Part shown: in pieces, positions 16,692 to 25,052 of the stretch | How the letters are laid out: the number at the start of each line of letters is the position of its first letter | How positions within the stretch are numbered: position 1 is the stretch's first letter | Source of the DNA: Lachnospiraceae bacterium UBA7086 | Lineage (GTDB): Bacteria; Bacillota; Clostridia; Lachnospirales; Lachnospiraceae | Direction of reading: 5' to 3' | Length of the DNA stretch: 64,000 bases | Assembly: GCA_002492525.1 (NCBI GenBank) | Contig: DKZA01000041.1 | Location: 22,413-86,412, forward strand | Translations under genes and position numbers: made by a program | The notes under the pieces: model-generated | Seen by the model: only the letters and a program-made list of their open reading frames with translations | Database searches by the model: none | Told to the model about the DNA's origin: nothing

Positions 16692-17604
16692 ACGAAGGAA
16701 CAGGGAAGCTTTTGCGGAACACAGTTATTGGCAGTCTTATTCGGATATGATGGCGGCGCTTCTGCTGATTTTTATTCTGATGATAGCAATTACGCTTGCC
16801 ATATACAGACAGAAAACGGACGATCTGGATAAGACAAGACGGGAGCTTAGTACGGCACAAAGTGAGTTAGATGCAACGATAGAAGATCTGGAACTTTCCA
16901 AGGCCGAATTGGAGAAGTCTAATGAGGATCTGGCCACTTCTTTAGCAGAATTGCAACGGGCTTATGATCAGGCAGCTCTGACACAGGAAGAATTGAACAA
17001 TGCTTATCTGGAGATAGAAAATGCCAGGCAGGAGCTGACGACAACGAAGCAGGAATTGCAGGATATTGTCGGAATCCGCACGGATATCATTGGGGCACTG
17101 CAGTCAGCTTTCAGTAATTCCACGATGAAAGTGGATGCCCAGACAGGTTCCATTACATTTTCTTCCGACGTGCTTTTCCGTTACAATAGTTCTTCTCTGA
17201 CAGCCGACAGCAGGGAGACGCTACAAAATATTATTCCCATGTATCTGGATGTGCTGCTTCAGGATCAGTTCCGTGATTATATTGCAGAAATTATTATTGA
17301 GGGACACACGGACACGGACGGCGGATACCAGAGTAATATGGAATTGTCCTATGAGCGGGCTAAGGCCGTGGCGGATTTTTGCCTGAATAAAAGGAATGGG
17401 CTTAGCGAGACGGAGATTGAGCAGCTCCAGAAACTTCTTACCGTGAATGGAAAATCGTGGAGCAATCCGATCTATCAAAAGGACGCTTCCGGAAATCCTA
17501 CGGACAAGGTGGATATGCCGGCTTCCAGAAGGGTGGAAATTAAGTTCCGTTTAAAGGAAGATGAAATGATAGAGAAGATGGCAGGGATTCTGGAGCAGAA
17601 CTGA
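16681..17604 (+). CDS. OmpA/MotB-domain protein (ZorB-like)
   Basis: This 307-residue protein has one N-terminal membrane helix preceded by YWQSYSDMMAALLL, where the aspartate matches the ion-carrying residue of MotB/ZorB. A coiled coil runs over about residues 45-130. A C-terminal OmpA peptidoglycan-binding domain follows, with IIIEGHTDTDG and LSYERAKAVADF. It is the peptidoglycan anchor of the stator formed with the upstream channel protein. Neither zorC/zorD nor zorE follows, so a complete Zorya system is not present here. Confidence 0.85.
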   Translation: MRNRRRNREAFAEHSYWQSYSDMMAALLLIFILMIAITLAIYRQKTDDLDKTRRELSTAQSELDATIEDLELSKAELEKSNEDLATSLAELQRAYDQAALTQEELNNAYLEIENARQELTTTKQELQDIVGIRTDIIGALQSAFSNSTMKVDAQTGSITFSSDVLFRYNSSSLTADSRETLQNIIPMYLDVLLQDQFRDYIAEIIIEGHTDTDGGYQSNMELSYERAKAVADFCLNKRNGLSETEIEQLQKLLTVNGKSWSNPIYQKDASGNPTDKVDMPASRRVEIKFRLKEDEMIEKMAGILEQN

Positions 17605-17666
17605 TACGATATTTTATATAGGATCGAAAATATAGGCGTATGAATTGAAAGAAAGAAGGGTCAGCA

Positions 17667-17801
17667 GTGGGAACAATCATTGTATTAGGCATTGTAGCCG
17701 GTGCGGTTATACTTGCGCTCAGAAGTATCATCAAGGATAAAAAGGCAGGTAAATCGCTTCAGTGTGGGGGTGATTGCAGTCGATGCCGGGGATGCCATTA
17801 A
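17667..17801 (+). CDS. FeoB-associated Cys-rich membrane peptide
   Basis: This is a 44-residue peptide from GTG 17667, with RBS AAGAAGGG six bases upstream. A single N-terminal membrane helix (TIIVLGIVAGAVILALRSII) is followed by a basic KDKKAGKS stretch and a cysteine-rich end, CGGDCSRCRGC. This is the pattern of the small FeoB-associated family, usually encoded next to feoB. No feoB lies in the window. The peptide is too short for most ORF cut-offs but has codon structure and motif support. Confidence 0.75.
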   Translation: MGTIIVLGIVAGAVILALRSIIKDKKAGKSLQCGGDCSRCRGCH

Positions 17802-18130
17802 AATAATAAAAGAAATAATTTATTAAAATTGTATACAGACCCCTGCCGGGCTGTCAAAAGGAAAGAGAAATTTGTTGTATAGCTTGATTTTTGACAGATT
17901 GGCAGGGGTTTGTGCGTATATGTTATCAGAAAGCATTTAGAATTATAAAGTATTATACATTAATAGAAGTTGTATCCCTTTCATATTAAGTTTAGAGTTT
18001 GATTTGTATTAAATTTGTATTTAATTGCGCAAAAAACTTGAAATAAAATAGAATTTGGTGTACCATTAGTCTAAATCCATCTAAAATATTATATTAAATA
18101 TTATACTAAAGCAAAAAGGGTTGACAGCAG
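17802..18130. other. Spacer with a terminator and promoter elements
   Basis: The spacer holds the strong hairpin at 17839-17909, then very AT-rich DNA. TTGAAA (18038-18043) with TACCAT 17 bases later and TATACT (18102-18107) are candidate promoter elements for the leader ORF at 18131. No riboswitch consensus was recognised. Confidence 0.4.
17839..17912 (+). terminator. Long bipartite terminator hairpin
   Basis: ACCCCTGCC (17839-17847) pairs with GGCAGGGGT (17901-17909), and CTGTCAAAA pairs with TTTTTGACAG inside. A short T run follows. Confidence 0.6.
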
Positions 18131-18238
18131 ATGTGTACGCAAGATAGTTTTTTGCAAAATATAGAACAAAATAACGGCAGACAAAAACGGATGCATTTTG
18201 CGTCATATTTTTACTTTTATAGTTGGTATGGTTGGTAA
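18131..18238 (+). CDS. Aromatic-rich short leader peptide (putative)
   Basis: This 35-codon ORF has AAAAGGG about 11 bases upstream and ends in SYFYFYSWYGW just before the stop, with 9 of the last 10 codons for Phe/Tyr/Trp apart from Ser and Gly. Seven bases after the stop begins a hairpin followed by six Ts (18246-18285). The arrangement resembles leader peptides of amino-acid attenuators, but the next gene is a chemoreceptor rather than an aromatic biosynthesis operon. It could instead be an independent small peptide gene with its own terminator. Translation has not been shown. Confidence 0.4.
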   Translation: MCTQDSFLQNIEQNNGRQKRMHFASYFYFYSWYGW

Positions 18239-18245
18239 ATAGGTT

Positions 18246-18285
18246 CCGCTATTCATGAAAGATTATTTGTGAGTAGTGGTTTTTT
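18246..18285 (+). terminator. Terminator/attenuator hairpin between leader ORF and MCP
   Basis: CCGCTATTCA (18246-18255) pairs fully, with two wobbles, with TGAGTAGTGG (18270-18279), followed by TTTTTT. Confidence 0.55.
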
Positions 18286-18348
18286 GTCGGAGAGGGAGAG
18301 TAACCGGTAACAAAAGACAGACAGGATGAAGATGGAGGGATCAAATTA

Positions 18349-20409
18349 ATGAAGGGGAAGCAGAAAAAAAGACAGATTTCGCTGGGTCAGAAGATTATTG
18401 CCAGTATGTTGGCAATGCAGATTGTTGTTATGACGATTCTCTCAGTTTTGGTGGTCTATATTATTACCACAGATACCAGAAACAGTACGATTAACAGTAT
18501 GAAGACGATCGTGCAGGAACGAAGCCAGATCATTCAAAATTATGTGCAGGAAGCGGAGGGGACGCTTACTGCTTACAGCCGTGCCGGGGAGATTCTGGAT
18601 ATTATGCAGAATCCGGAAGATCCGGAGGTTGTAGCCGCCGCGCAGGCTTATACCGAGAAATTTTCGAGTGATGTTGCGAATCTGGAAGGCTTGTATGCCA
18701 GTGAGTGGAATACACATGTATTGGCGCACACCAATCCTCAGGTTGTAGGTATTACCACAAGAGAAGGGGACCCGCTGAAGGCATTGCAGGATTCTTTGCT
18801 TGCCACAGATGGGGTATATAATACGGGAATCATTATCTCTCCGGCCAGCGGACAGCAGATAGTTTCCATGTATATGGCGGTTTATGATGAACAGGGGAAT
18901 CCGGCAGGTCTTGTAGGCGGCGGTATTTTCAGTACGGGGCTGATTCAGATTCTTGATAATCTGACCATGGATGGCATGGAAAATGCCACCTATTGTATGG
19001 TAAATGTCAATAATGGACAGTATATTTTCAATGCAGATGAGGAGAAGGTTGCCGCACCGGTAGAAGAAACTTATATTGTTGAACTCTGTGAGCAGTTAAA
19101 AGGGGCGGGGGAAGATACCAGCGGATATAAAGAATATACACAGAACGGTGAGGATTATATTTCTACATATTACTATATGTCAGATCATGGCTGGCTGTTT
19201 ATGGTTTCGGATAATCAAAGCGAAATTTTTGCATCTGCCGATAAGATGACAGTTACCCTGATTATCTTCTGTGTTGCCGCATTGCTTGTGTTGATTATTA
19301 TTTCCCTTCTTATTGTGGGACAGATGCTGAAACCTATGAAGTCTATCGAGGGAGGTCTTGTTTCCTTACAGCATTTTGATATTTCAGATAATCAGGAGAT
19401 TAAGAAATACTGTACCAGACGGGATGAACTGGGAAATATTGCGACCGCGACAGAAGTACTGATACATTCTTTGCAGGAGATTATGGGCACATTAAAGGAA
19501 TGTTGTAATACTTTGGAAGATAAAGCTGATCACCTGCATAAATCATCTTTTGAACTGGTAGAGGATGTTACGGATAATGTGGCTACGACGCAGCAGCTTT
19601 CTTCCGCATTAGAGAGTACCAATGACGTGGTATCGAGTGTTAATACAGAAATCAGGAGTATTAATGAAGTCGTCAATAATATTCTGGAGAGTATTTCTGA
19701 TTCCATTCACACAAGTAATTCTGTGATTGGGAGCGCACAGGATATGCAGGTGAAAGCAGACTATGCATATAGAAACGGACAGGATACCCTGGTTCAGACA
19801 AAGAGTTCTGTGCAGGAAGCAATCAGCAGCCTTAGCAGTCTTACAAAGATTAATGAACTGGCGTCCGAGATTCTTAACATTGCAGGGCAGACGAATCTGC
19901 TGTCCTTGAACGCTTCTATCGAGGCGGCAAGAGCAGGAGAGGCGGGCCGCGGGTTTGCAGTAGTTGCCGGAGAAATCGGCACTTTGGCAGATACGTCCCG
20001 GAATACGGCGTCCAGTATTCAGGCTATTTGCAGTGAGACAAATGACAGTATCAAGGTTGTAAATAACTGCTTTGACTCGATCATTTCCTTTATTGAGAAG
20101 GAAGTGGTAGACCAGTTCAAAGATTTTGCGGAGAAGTCCACTGGTTATAGTGTCTCTGTGAATGAGATCAAAGAACAGCTTGACAGAGTTGACCAGGCTG
20201 TGAAACAGTTGGAGACCTCTGTTACACAGATATCCGATAGTGTTACGGATGTTAATAATATTACCAATGAGAACCGCAGTGCTATCGGTGTGATTGTTGA
20301 AAAGAATGAAAGTACCGCATTGATTGCGGAGCAGATTCAGAAACAGTCTGAACAGAATAAAGAACTGGCACAGGAATTAGACGATTTGATTGGAAAGTTT
20401 AACTATTAA
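18349..20409 (+). CDS. Methyl-accepting chemotaxis protein
   Basis: This 686-residue chemoreceptor has a membrane helix at about residues 15-37, an extracytoplasmic dCache-type sensor to about residue 300, a second membrane helix at about 302-325, then HAMP and the signalling coiled coil. The hairpin tip region carries SIEAARAGEAGRGFAVVAGE. The sensor has SEWNTHVLAHTNPQVVG and SMYMAVYD, but not the YxxxxRxWY amino-acid-binding motif I know from PctA-type sensors, so the ligand is open. RBS is GGAGGGATC. The upstream leader/terminator may control it. No che operon is present nearby. Confidence 0.92.
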   Translation: MKGKQKKRQISLGQKIIASMLAMQIVVMTILSVLVVYIITTDTRNSTINSMKTIVQERSQIIQNYVQEAEGTLTAYSRAGEILDIMQNPEDPEVVAAAQAYTEKFSSDVANLEGLYASEWNTHVLAHTNPQVVGITTREGDPLKALQDSLLATDGVYNTGIIISPASGQQIVSMYMAVYDEQGNPAGLVGGGIFSTGLIQILDNLTMDGMENATYCMVNVNNGQYIFNADEEKVAAPVEETYIVELCEQLKGAGEDTSGYKEYTQNGEDYISTYYYMSDHGWLFMVSDNQSEIFASADKMTVTLIIFCVAALLVLIIISLLIVGQMLKPMKSIEGGLVSLQHFDISDNQEIKKYCTRRDELGNIATATEVLIHSLQEIMGTLKECCNTLEDKADHLHKSSFELVEDVTDNVATTQQLSSALESTNDVVSSVNTEIRSINEVVNNILESISDSIHTSNSVIGSAQDMQVKADYAYRNGQDTLVQTKSSVQEAISSLSSLTKINELASEILNIAGQTNLLSLNASIEAARAGEAGRGFAVVAGEIGTLADTSRNTASSIQAICSETNDSIKVVNNCFDSIISFIEKEVVDQFKDFAEKSTGYSVSVNEIKEQLDRVDQAVKQLETSVTQISDSVTDVNNITNENRSAIGVIVEKNESTALIAEQIQKQSEQNKELAQELDDLIGKFNY

Positions 20410-20469
20410 TTTGGGTGTTTTGCTTTATGAATATGCCTACCTTTAATCTTTTTCATAATTATTCTTCTT

Positions 20470-20522
20470 AAATAAGAAGGAAGCGAGATTTTCATATAAG
20501 ATCTCACTTCCTTCTTTATTTT
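20470..20522. terminator. Bidirectional terminator between MCP and GH3
   Basis: AAGAAGGAAG-C-GAGAT and ATCTC-A-CTTCCTTCTT form a stem of about 16 bp flanked by A-rich and T-rich runs, suiting both convergent genes. Confidence 0.75.
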
Positions 20523-20534
20523 TGCATTACTCTT

Positions 20535-22940
20535 CTAATCAATCTTTAAAATTAATTCCAATACTCTCTTTGCGCATCTCACCAGATCATCTCTGCTGAT
20601 TGCACCCTTTTCCATAGCTTCTTCCACACGCTCGGGGAAACCGCAGGCCATCTTTACATCGTTACCGGCTTTGATCTCTTTATAATGTTCGCCTCTGTTC
20701 CACCAGTCCGAAGTAACCATTCCCTGAAAGCCCCATTCACCGCGCAGGATATCTTCCAGAAGTTCATGATTTTCGGAGGCCCTGTGTCCGTTTATGATAT
20801 TATAGGCAGACATGATCGTCCACGGGTCGGCTTCTTTTACGATGATTTCAAATCCTTTCAGATAAATTTCTCTAAGAGCACGCTCTGAAACTCTGGAATC
20901 ACTTTGTTTTCTGTTGGTTTCTTTATTATTGCATGCAAAATGCTTTACGGATGCTGCAATGTGCTGGGATTGAATTCCTTTTACCATGGCAGCTCCCATC
21001 TTGCCTGTCAAATACGGATCTTCGGAATAATACTCAAAATTACGTCCGCAGTATGGATTTCTATGTATATTTACTGCAGGAGTCAGCCATACGGCAATAT
21101 TATTTTCCTTTACTTCTTCTGCTCCGGCTTTCCCTACCTGTTCTACCAGTTCCAGATTCCATGTGGAAGCAAGCAGTGTGGCACAGGGCCATGCCGTCGT
21201 GCACAGGCAGATTCTGAGACCGGCCGGTCCGTCAGCAGTCATAATATTGGGAACGCCATATTCCGGGAGATTGCCATAACCAAAAGTATTGGCAACGGAA
21301 GTGTTTGGCTGACCTCCAAGCAGATGGATCAGATCCGCATCACTTAACTGTGCAATAAACTCATCCATTGTCATTTTACCTTCCGCTACTTCTATAAAAG
21401 GTCTCGCCCCTTCTGCAAAAGGTTTCAGCAGCAGATAGCGCTCCCTGCCTCTGACTGATGGAGTCAACGCTTCTTCCGTACCGGGTTCCATCTTTACAAG
21501 CACACATTCATCAGGATCGTTTGCCTGTGATAAAGGCAGTTCTTCATAGCTGCCATCCGCGAGCATACGTTTCTTCAGGCTGGTAGGCGCCGCTTTTTTG
21601 CTCAACTGTTCAACCACTTCATTCTCTGTAAGAGTCAGGGTAAAATCCAGTTTCTCCGTATCCCTTATCGAATTGCCCACGTAGAATTCATAGGTTCCCT
21701 TTTCCAACACATAAGCAGACGCGGTAACCTTTCCTAAGTCATCATAAGAGGCCATATCATTTTTCTTAAATTCCAGTGTTACGGTCTGACTCTCGCCGGG
21801 CATAAGGCTTCTTGTTTTGGCGAAAGCGGCCAGTTCTCTACAGGGCTTCTTTAACAATCCCTGGGGCGCACTGTAATAGGCCTGTACGACTTCCTTTCCT
21901 TCCCGCTTTCCGGTGTTTGTCACCTGTACGGTAATCTGAATGGTGCCGTCCTGCATCAGCGTTTTCCCGGGAATTATCTCAAATTGTGTATAAGACAGAC
22001 CATAACCAAAGGGATAGCATACTTTGCTGTCTGCCCCCGGAATTGTTTCAAAATAGCGGTATCCCACATAAATATCTTCTGTATAATCCACATAGTGTAC
22101 GGATTCGTGGAAATTCTCTGTAGACGGATAATCCTCCAGTCGTCCCGCAAAAGTATCCGGAAGCTTACCGGAAGGAGAGGTTTTTCCGCAGAGGATCTCT
22201 GCCGTGGCAAGTCCGCCTTCCATACCGCCCTGCCATGTCACAAGTGCGGCCTCAAAAGCGTCATCGTCCTTGAACCATGTGGTATCCACGATGCCTCCGA
22301 TATTTAATACCACTACAATTTTCGCAAAATTTTCTTTTACCTTTTTGATCATTTCTTTTTCTCTTTTGGTCAGGTAAAAGTCTCCGTCTTCAAAAATCTC
22401 CCCTGCGATTTGGGGCATACTGGTCTCTGTTTCCCATGGATTGTATTCCCCTTTGTATTCCACGCTGGAACGATCCCAGCCTTCTCCTGAAAAACGGCTG
22501 ATCGCAATAATCGCCGTATCCGCAAATGCCCTTGCTCCTTCTACCAGTTCATCCGGAAGGGACGGTTCTACCGTCATGCCGGGTGCTGCACCTTTCTCAT
22601 ACTGTTCCTTCACATCATTTCGGTAAAAATCAGAAAGGGGTTCATATAAAGTTACCGCATCTTTCTGAAGTTTTAATCCGTCATAAAGATTGTGTACATA
22701 AGAAACGGTCACATCACCGCTTCCGCCGCCGCCTTTTACATAATCAAAGGTGCCTTTGCCAAAAAGGGCGATTCTGCTTCCGGCAGGGAGCGGTAAAAGA
22801 TTTTTATCGTTTTTTAACAATACGATACCTTCTTTTGCGGCTTCCTTTGAAAGCGTGATATGCTCCTTTGATGCAGTTACATGCTGTCCCTCTTTAAGAG
22901 GCAGGTTCGGCTGATACATTGCCCTGGTCCATTTCTTCAT
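20535..22940 (-). CDS. GH3 beta-glucosidase with permuted domain order
   Basis: This is a family 3 glycoside hydrolase of about 801 residues, probably a cytoplasmic beta-glucosidase. Domains appear in the order C-N. First comes the (alpha/beta)6 GH3_C domain (EAAKEGIVLLKNDKNLLPL), then a fibronectin-III-like domain (VTNTGKREGKEVVQAYY). The TIM-barrel GH3_N domain comes last, with the nucleophile aspartate near residue 745 in MVTSDWW and KHFACNNKE before it. This reversed order is known in some ruminal Clostridia enzymes. I prefer ATG 22940 (AGAGGG five bases upstream) over ATG 23009. A divergent AraC regulator likely controls it. Confidence 0.88.
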   Translation of the reverse strand: MKKWTRAMYQPNLPLKEGQHVTASKEHITLSKEAAKEGIVLLKNDKNLLPLPAGSRIALFGKGTFDYVKGGGGSGDVTVSYVHNLYDGLKLQKDAVTLYEPLSDFYRNDVKEQYEKGAAPGMTVEPSLPDELVEGARAFADTAIIAISRFSGEGWDRSSVEYKGEYNPWETETSMPQIAGEIFEDGDFYLTKREKEMIKKVKENFAKIVVVLNIGGIVDTTWFKDDDAFEAALVTWQGGMEGGLATAEILCGKTSPSGKLPDTFAGRLEDYPSTENFHESVHYVDYTEDIYVGYRYFETIPGADSKVCYPFGYGLSYTQFEIIPGKTLMQDGTIQITVQVTNTGKREGKEVVQAYYSAPQGLLKKPCRELAAFAKTRSLMPGESQTVTLEFKKNDMASYDDLGKVTASAYVLEKGTYEFYVGNSIRDTEKLDFTLTLTENEVVEQLSKKAAPTSLKKRMLADGSYEELPLSQANDPDECVLVKMEPGTEEALTPSVRGRERYLLLKPFAEGARPFIEVAEGKMTMDEFIAQLSDADLIHLLGGQPNTSVANTFGYGNLPEYGVPNIMTADGPAGLRICLCTTAWPCATLLASTWNLELVEQVGKAGAEEVKENNIAVWLTPAVNIHRNPYCGRNFEYYSEDPYLTGKMGAAMVKGIQSQHIAASVKHFACNNKETNRKQSDSRVSERALREIYLKGFEIIVKEADPWTIMSAYNIINGHRASENHELLEDILRGEWGFQGMVTSDWWNRGEHYKEIKAGNDVKMACGFPERVEEAMEKGAISRDDLVRCAKRVLELILKID

Positions 22941-23198
22941 TTTTCCCTCTTTTCCGGCAGATTCTGCCTGTTTTGTTACAATCCGTTCCCTGTCCAGTAA
23001 ATATTTCATGCCTATTCGCTCAAAATATATACTTCTGACTTATAACATTATTATAAATAGCATCATTCAGCTAATCTATATTAAAAATTGTTTAAAAGAT
23101 AGGTCAATCTTGATATTATTTATAGTCTTAAATATAATAAGAATAGAATATTTAATGAGAATTTTGACTTCTACAATTATTTTTAGGAGAGAGGTTTT

Positions 23199-24035
23199 AT
23201 GAATTGCGAACATGAAACAATCAATGACGATAATCTGACACAGGTATATTTTTCCGCGGTTAATGATTTCAACCTTCTTGTGCCGGCACACTGGCACCGG
23301 CATTTGGAAGTACTTTTTATAATAAAAGGCAAAATGACTGCTTATATCAACGAAACCTGTTATGAACTTTGCGCCTCGGATATTCTGATTATCAATCCTC
23401 AGGATATTCATTACACGCATGCACTTGGAGACTGCCATTATTATCTGCTTCAGATTCCTTCCGCACATCTGGAGCGCATCAGCATGGATTGGAAATTACT
23501 TCACTTTTCCGAATATCTGCCTCATCAGACTTCTTTGGACTCGCTGAATTGCCAGTTGAGTGAAATTTTTCAGAAGTTTATTGAGCTGGATCTGAAAAGA
23601 GAAAAGGGCTGGCAGTTGATATTTCTCTCCCAACTCTATCAGTTCCTCTATCTTCTGTATACAAAAAGCTCTACTTTCTTAAGTATACAAAATAGAAACC
23701 GTACAGAAAGGGATTTCTTACGTATTGAACAAAGTATGCAATATGTCCGCAAGCATTATCGGGAACAGCTTTCCCTAAACGAAGTTGCGGCGCAGCTTTC
23801 CATCACGCCCGAACATTTCTGCCGGCTTTTTAAAAAATATACAGGACAGACTTTTTTCACTTATGTATCTCAGGTACGTCTTCTTCGTTTTCATCAGGAG
23901 TTGATACAGACGGATGAAAGCATTACCTTTTTATTGGAAAAAAACGGAATCACCAATTACAAGCAATTCATGCGGATATTTAAAGAAGCCTATGGGACGA
24001 CGCCTCACAGGCTTAGAATGAAGCAGAAAAATTGA
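23199..24035 (+). CDS. AraC family transcriptional regulator
   Basis: This 278-residue regulator has an N-terminal cupin sensor (HWHRHLEVLFIIKGKM; ASDILIINPQDIHY) and two C-terminal HTH motifs (LSLNEVAAQLSITPEHFCRL and a second that is slightly degenerate, ITFLLEKNGITNYKQFMRIF). RBS is AGGAGAGAGG. It is divergent from the GH3 gene across a 258-base AT-rich spacer and probably activates it in response to an oligosaccharide. Confidence 0.87.
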   Translation: MNCEHETINDDNLTQVYFSAVNDFNLLVPAHWHRHLEVLFIIKGKMTAYINETCYELCASDILIINPQDIHYTHALGDCHYYLLQIPSAHLERISMDWKLLHFSEYLPHQTSLDSLNCQLSEIFQKFIELDLKREKGWQLIFLSQLYQFLYLLYTKSSTFLSIQNRNRTERDFLRIEQSMQYVRKHYREQLSLNEVAAQLSITPEHFCRLFKKYTGQTFFTYVSQVRLLRFHQELIQTDESITFLLEKNGITNYKQFMRIFKEAYGTTPHRLRMKQKN

Positions 24036-24088
24036 CGGTAAAATCAGCTCCTGCAACCGGCGGTTGACAAATTTCCAAGTGTACTTAC

Positions 24089-24117
24089 TGGTCAGATTAT
24101 TAAGGTTTTCGTATAAT
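24089..24117 (+). promoter_or_regulatory. Promoter of the HTH-pentapeptide gene
   Basis: TGGTCA (24089-24094), 17-base spacer, TATAAT (24112-24117). Confidence 0.45.
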
Positions 24118-24179
24118 AAATCCCAATAGGTCCAGACCATATGTTGGTTTACAGGCAGGACAGGAAAGGAAGGCATTGT

Positions 24180-24989
24180 ATGACACTGGGAGAAAAGATT
24201 TATATGTTACGGACGGAAAAGGGATTATCACAGGAAAGTTTTGGGGACAGTCTTGGGGTATCAAGACAGTCTGTTTCTAAATGGGAGACGGGAGTGTCTG
24301 TTCCTGAATTAGATAAGATAGTAGCAATCAGTAATTTATTCGGGGTGACTACGGACTATCTGCTGCGGGAGGATCTGGAGCGGGAAATGAGGGCCGGGGA
24401 AGAGAAAGAATCGGAACCTGCGTTATCTGACGGAAGACATGCAGTATATTATTCTTCCCGGAGATTACATTATGAATATAAGAGTAAGAAAATGATAGGG
24501 AATCTTCCTCTCGTGCATATACATACGGGAGCCGGACTTTACCGGGCCAAAGGCGTGATTGCCATCGGAAACATTGCCGAAGGTGCTTTGGCCATTGGAT
24601 TTGTGGCGGTGGGGGGATTTGCTATCGGCCTTGTCTCTGTGGGGCTGCTTTGTCTTGCCACTCTTGCGGTGGGGATAGTTGCCTTAGGAAGTTTTTCCTT
24701 TGGAATCATTACCTTTGGCGCTGTCTCTGTGGGTATTTTTTCTATGGGAGCATTGACCTTCGGACAGTTTGCTTTTGGGGCCTCCGCGCATGGCGCACAG
24801 GTGGCGGTGGGGGATGTGGCCCGGGGAAATATTGCGTTGGGCTACTCCCAGGCAGTGGGTAATTATACGGAGGTCAGCGGCAGACAGCCCTTTGATTATG
24901 AAAAAGCCTGCCGTCTGATTGATGAGCATGTGTCTCCATCCTGGTCTTTCTTTAAGACCTGGGCGAAACATATGGTTAAATTTTTTTAA
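24180..24989 (+). CDS. XRE-type HTH protein with hydrophobic pentapeptide repeats
   Basis: This protein of about 269 residues starts with a Cro/C1-type HTH (residues 5-62; LSQESFGDSLGVSRQSVSKW). A charged linker follows. Residues 125-204 are then sixteen uninterrupted pentads of the form G-x-[ILVF]-[AST]-[hydrophobic], with two or more further pentads to about residue 220. The period and small/hydrophobic pattern fit a right-handed quadrilateral beta-helix (pentapeptide-repeat fold). However, the usual Asp/Asn positions are hydrophobic, so membrane association or oligomerisation is possible. ATG 24180 follows AGGAAAGGAAGG and is preferred to ATG 24141. The target is unknown. Confidence 0.7.
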   Translation: MTLGEKIYMLRTEKGLSQESFGDSLGVSRQSVSKWETGVSVPELDKIVAISNLFGVTTDYLLREDLEREMRAGEEKESEPALSDGRHAVYYSSRRLHYEYKSKKMIGNLPLVHIHTGAGLYRAKGVIAIGNIAEGALAIGFVAVGGFAIGLVSVGLLCLATLAVGIVALGSFSFGIITFGAVSVGIFSMGALTFGQFAFGASAHGAQVAVGDVARGNIALGYSQAVGNYTEVSGRQPFDYEKACRLIDEHVSPSWSFFKTWAKHMVKFF

Positions 24990-25052
24990 AATTGAATCCA
25001 ATCCTGCGCTGTGATATAGTAAAATGTATGAAAGTCAGTCAGGGAGGTAATT

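Noticed and set aside
15528..17604. Complete Zorya defence system
   Set aside because: Only the stator pair is present; the following genes are a short Cys-rich peptide and a chemoreceptor, with no zorC/zorD/zorE-like helicase or nuclease.
17802..18348. c-di-GMP riboswitch in front of the chemoreceptor
   Set aside because: The conserved GEMM core and GAAA tetraloop receptor pattern are not visible; the leader ORF plus terminator explains the structure better.
23008..23202. Small + strand ORF in the GH3/AraC spacer
   Set aside because: It has no RBS, is Ile/Asn-rich from AT bias and overlaps the regulator start.
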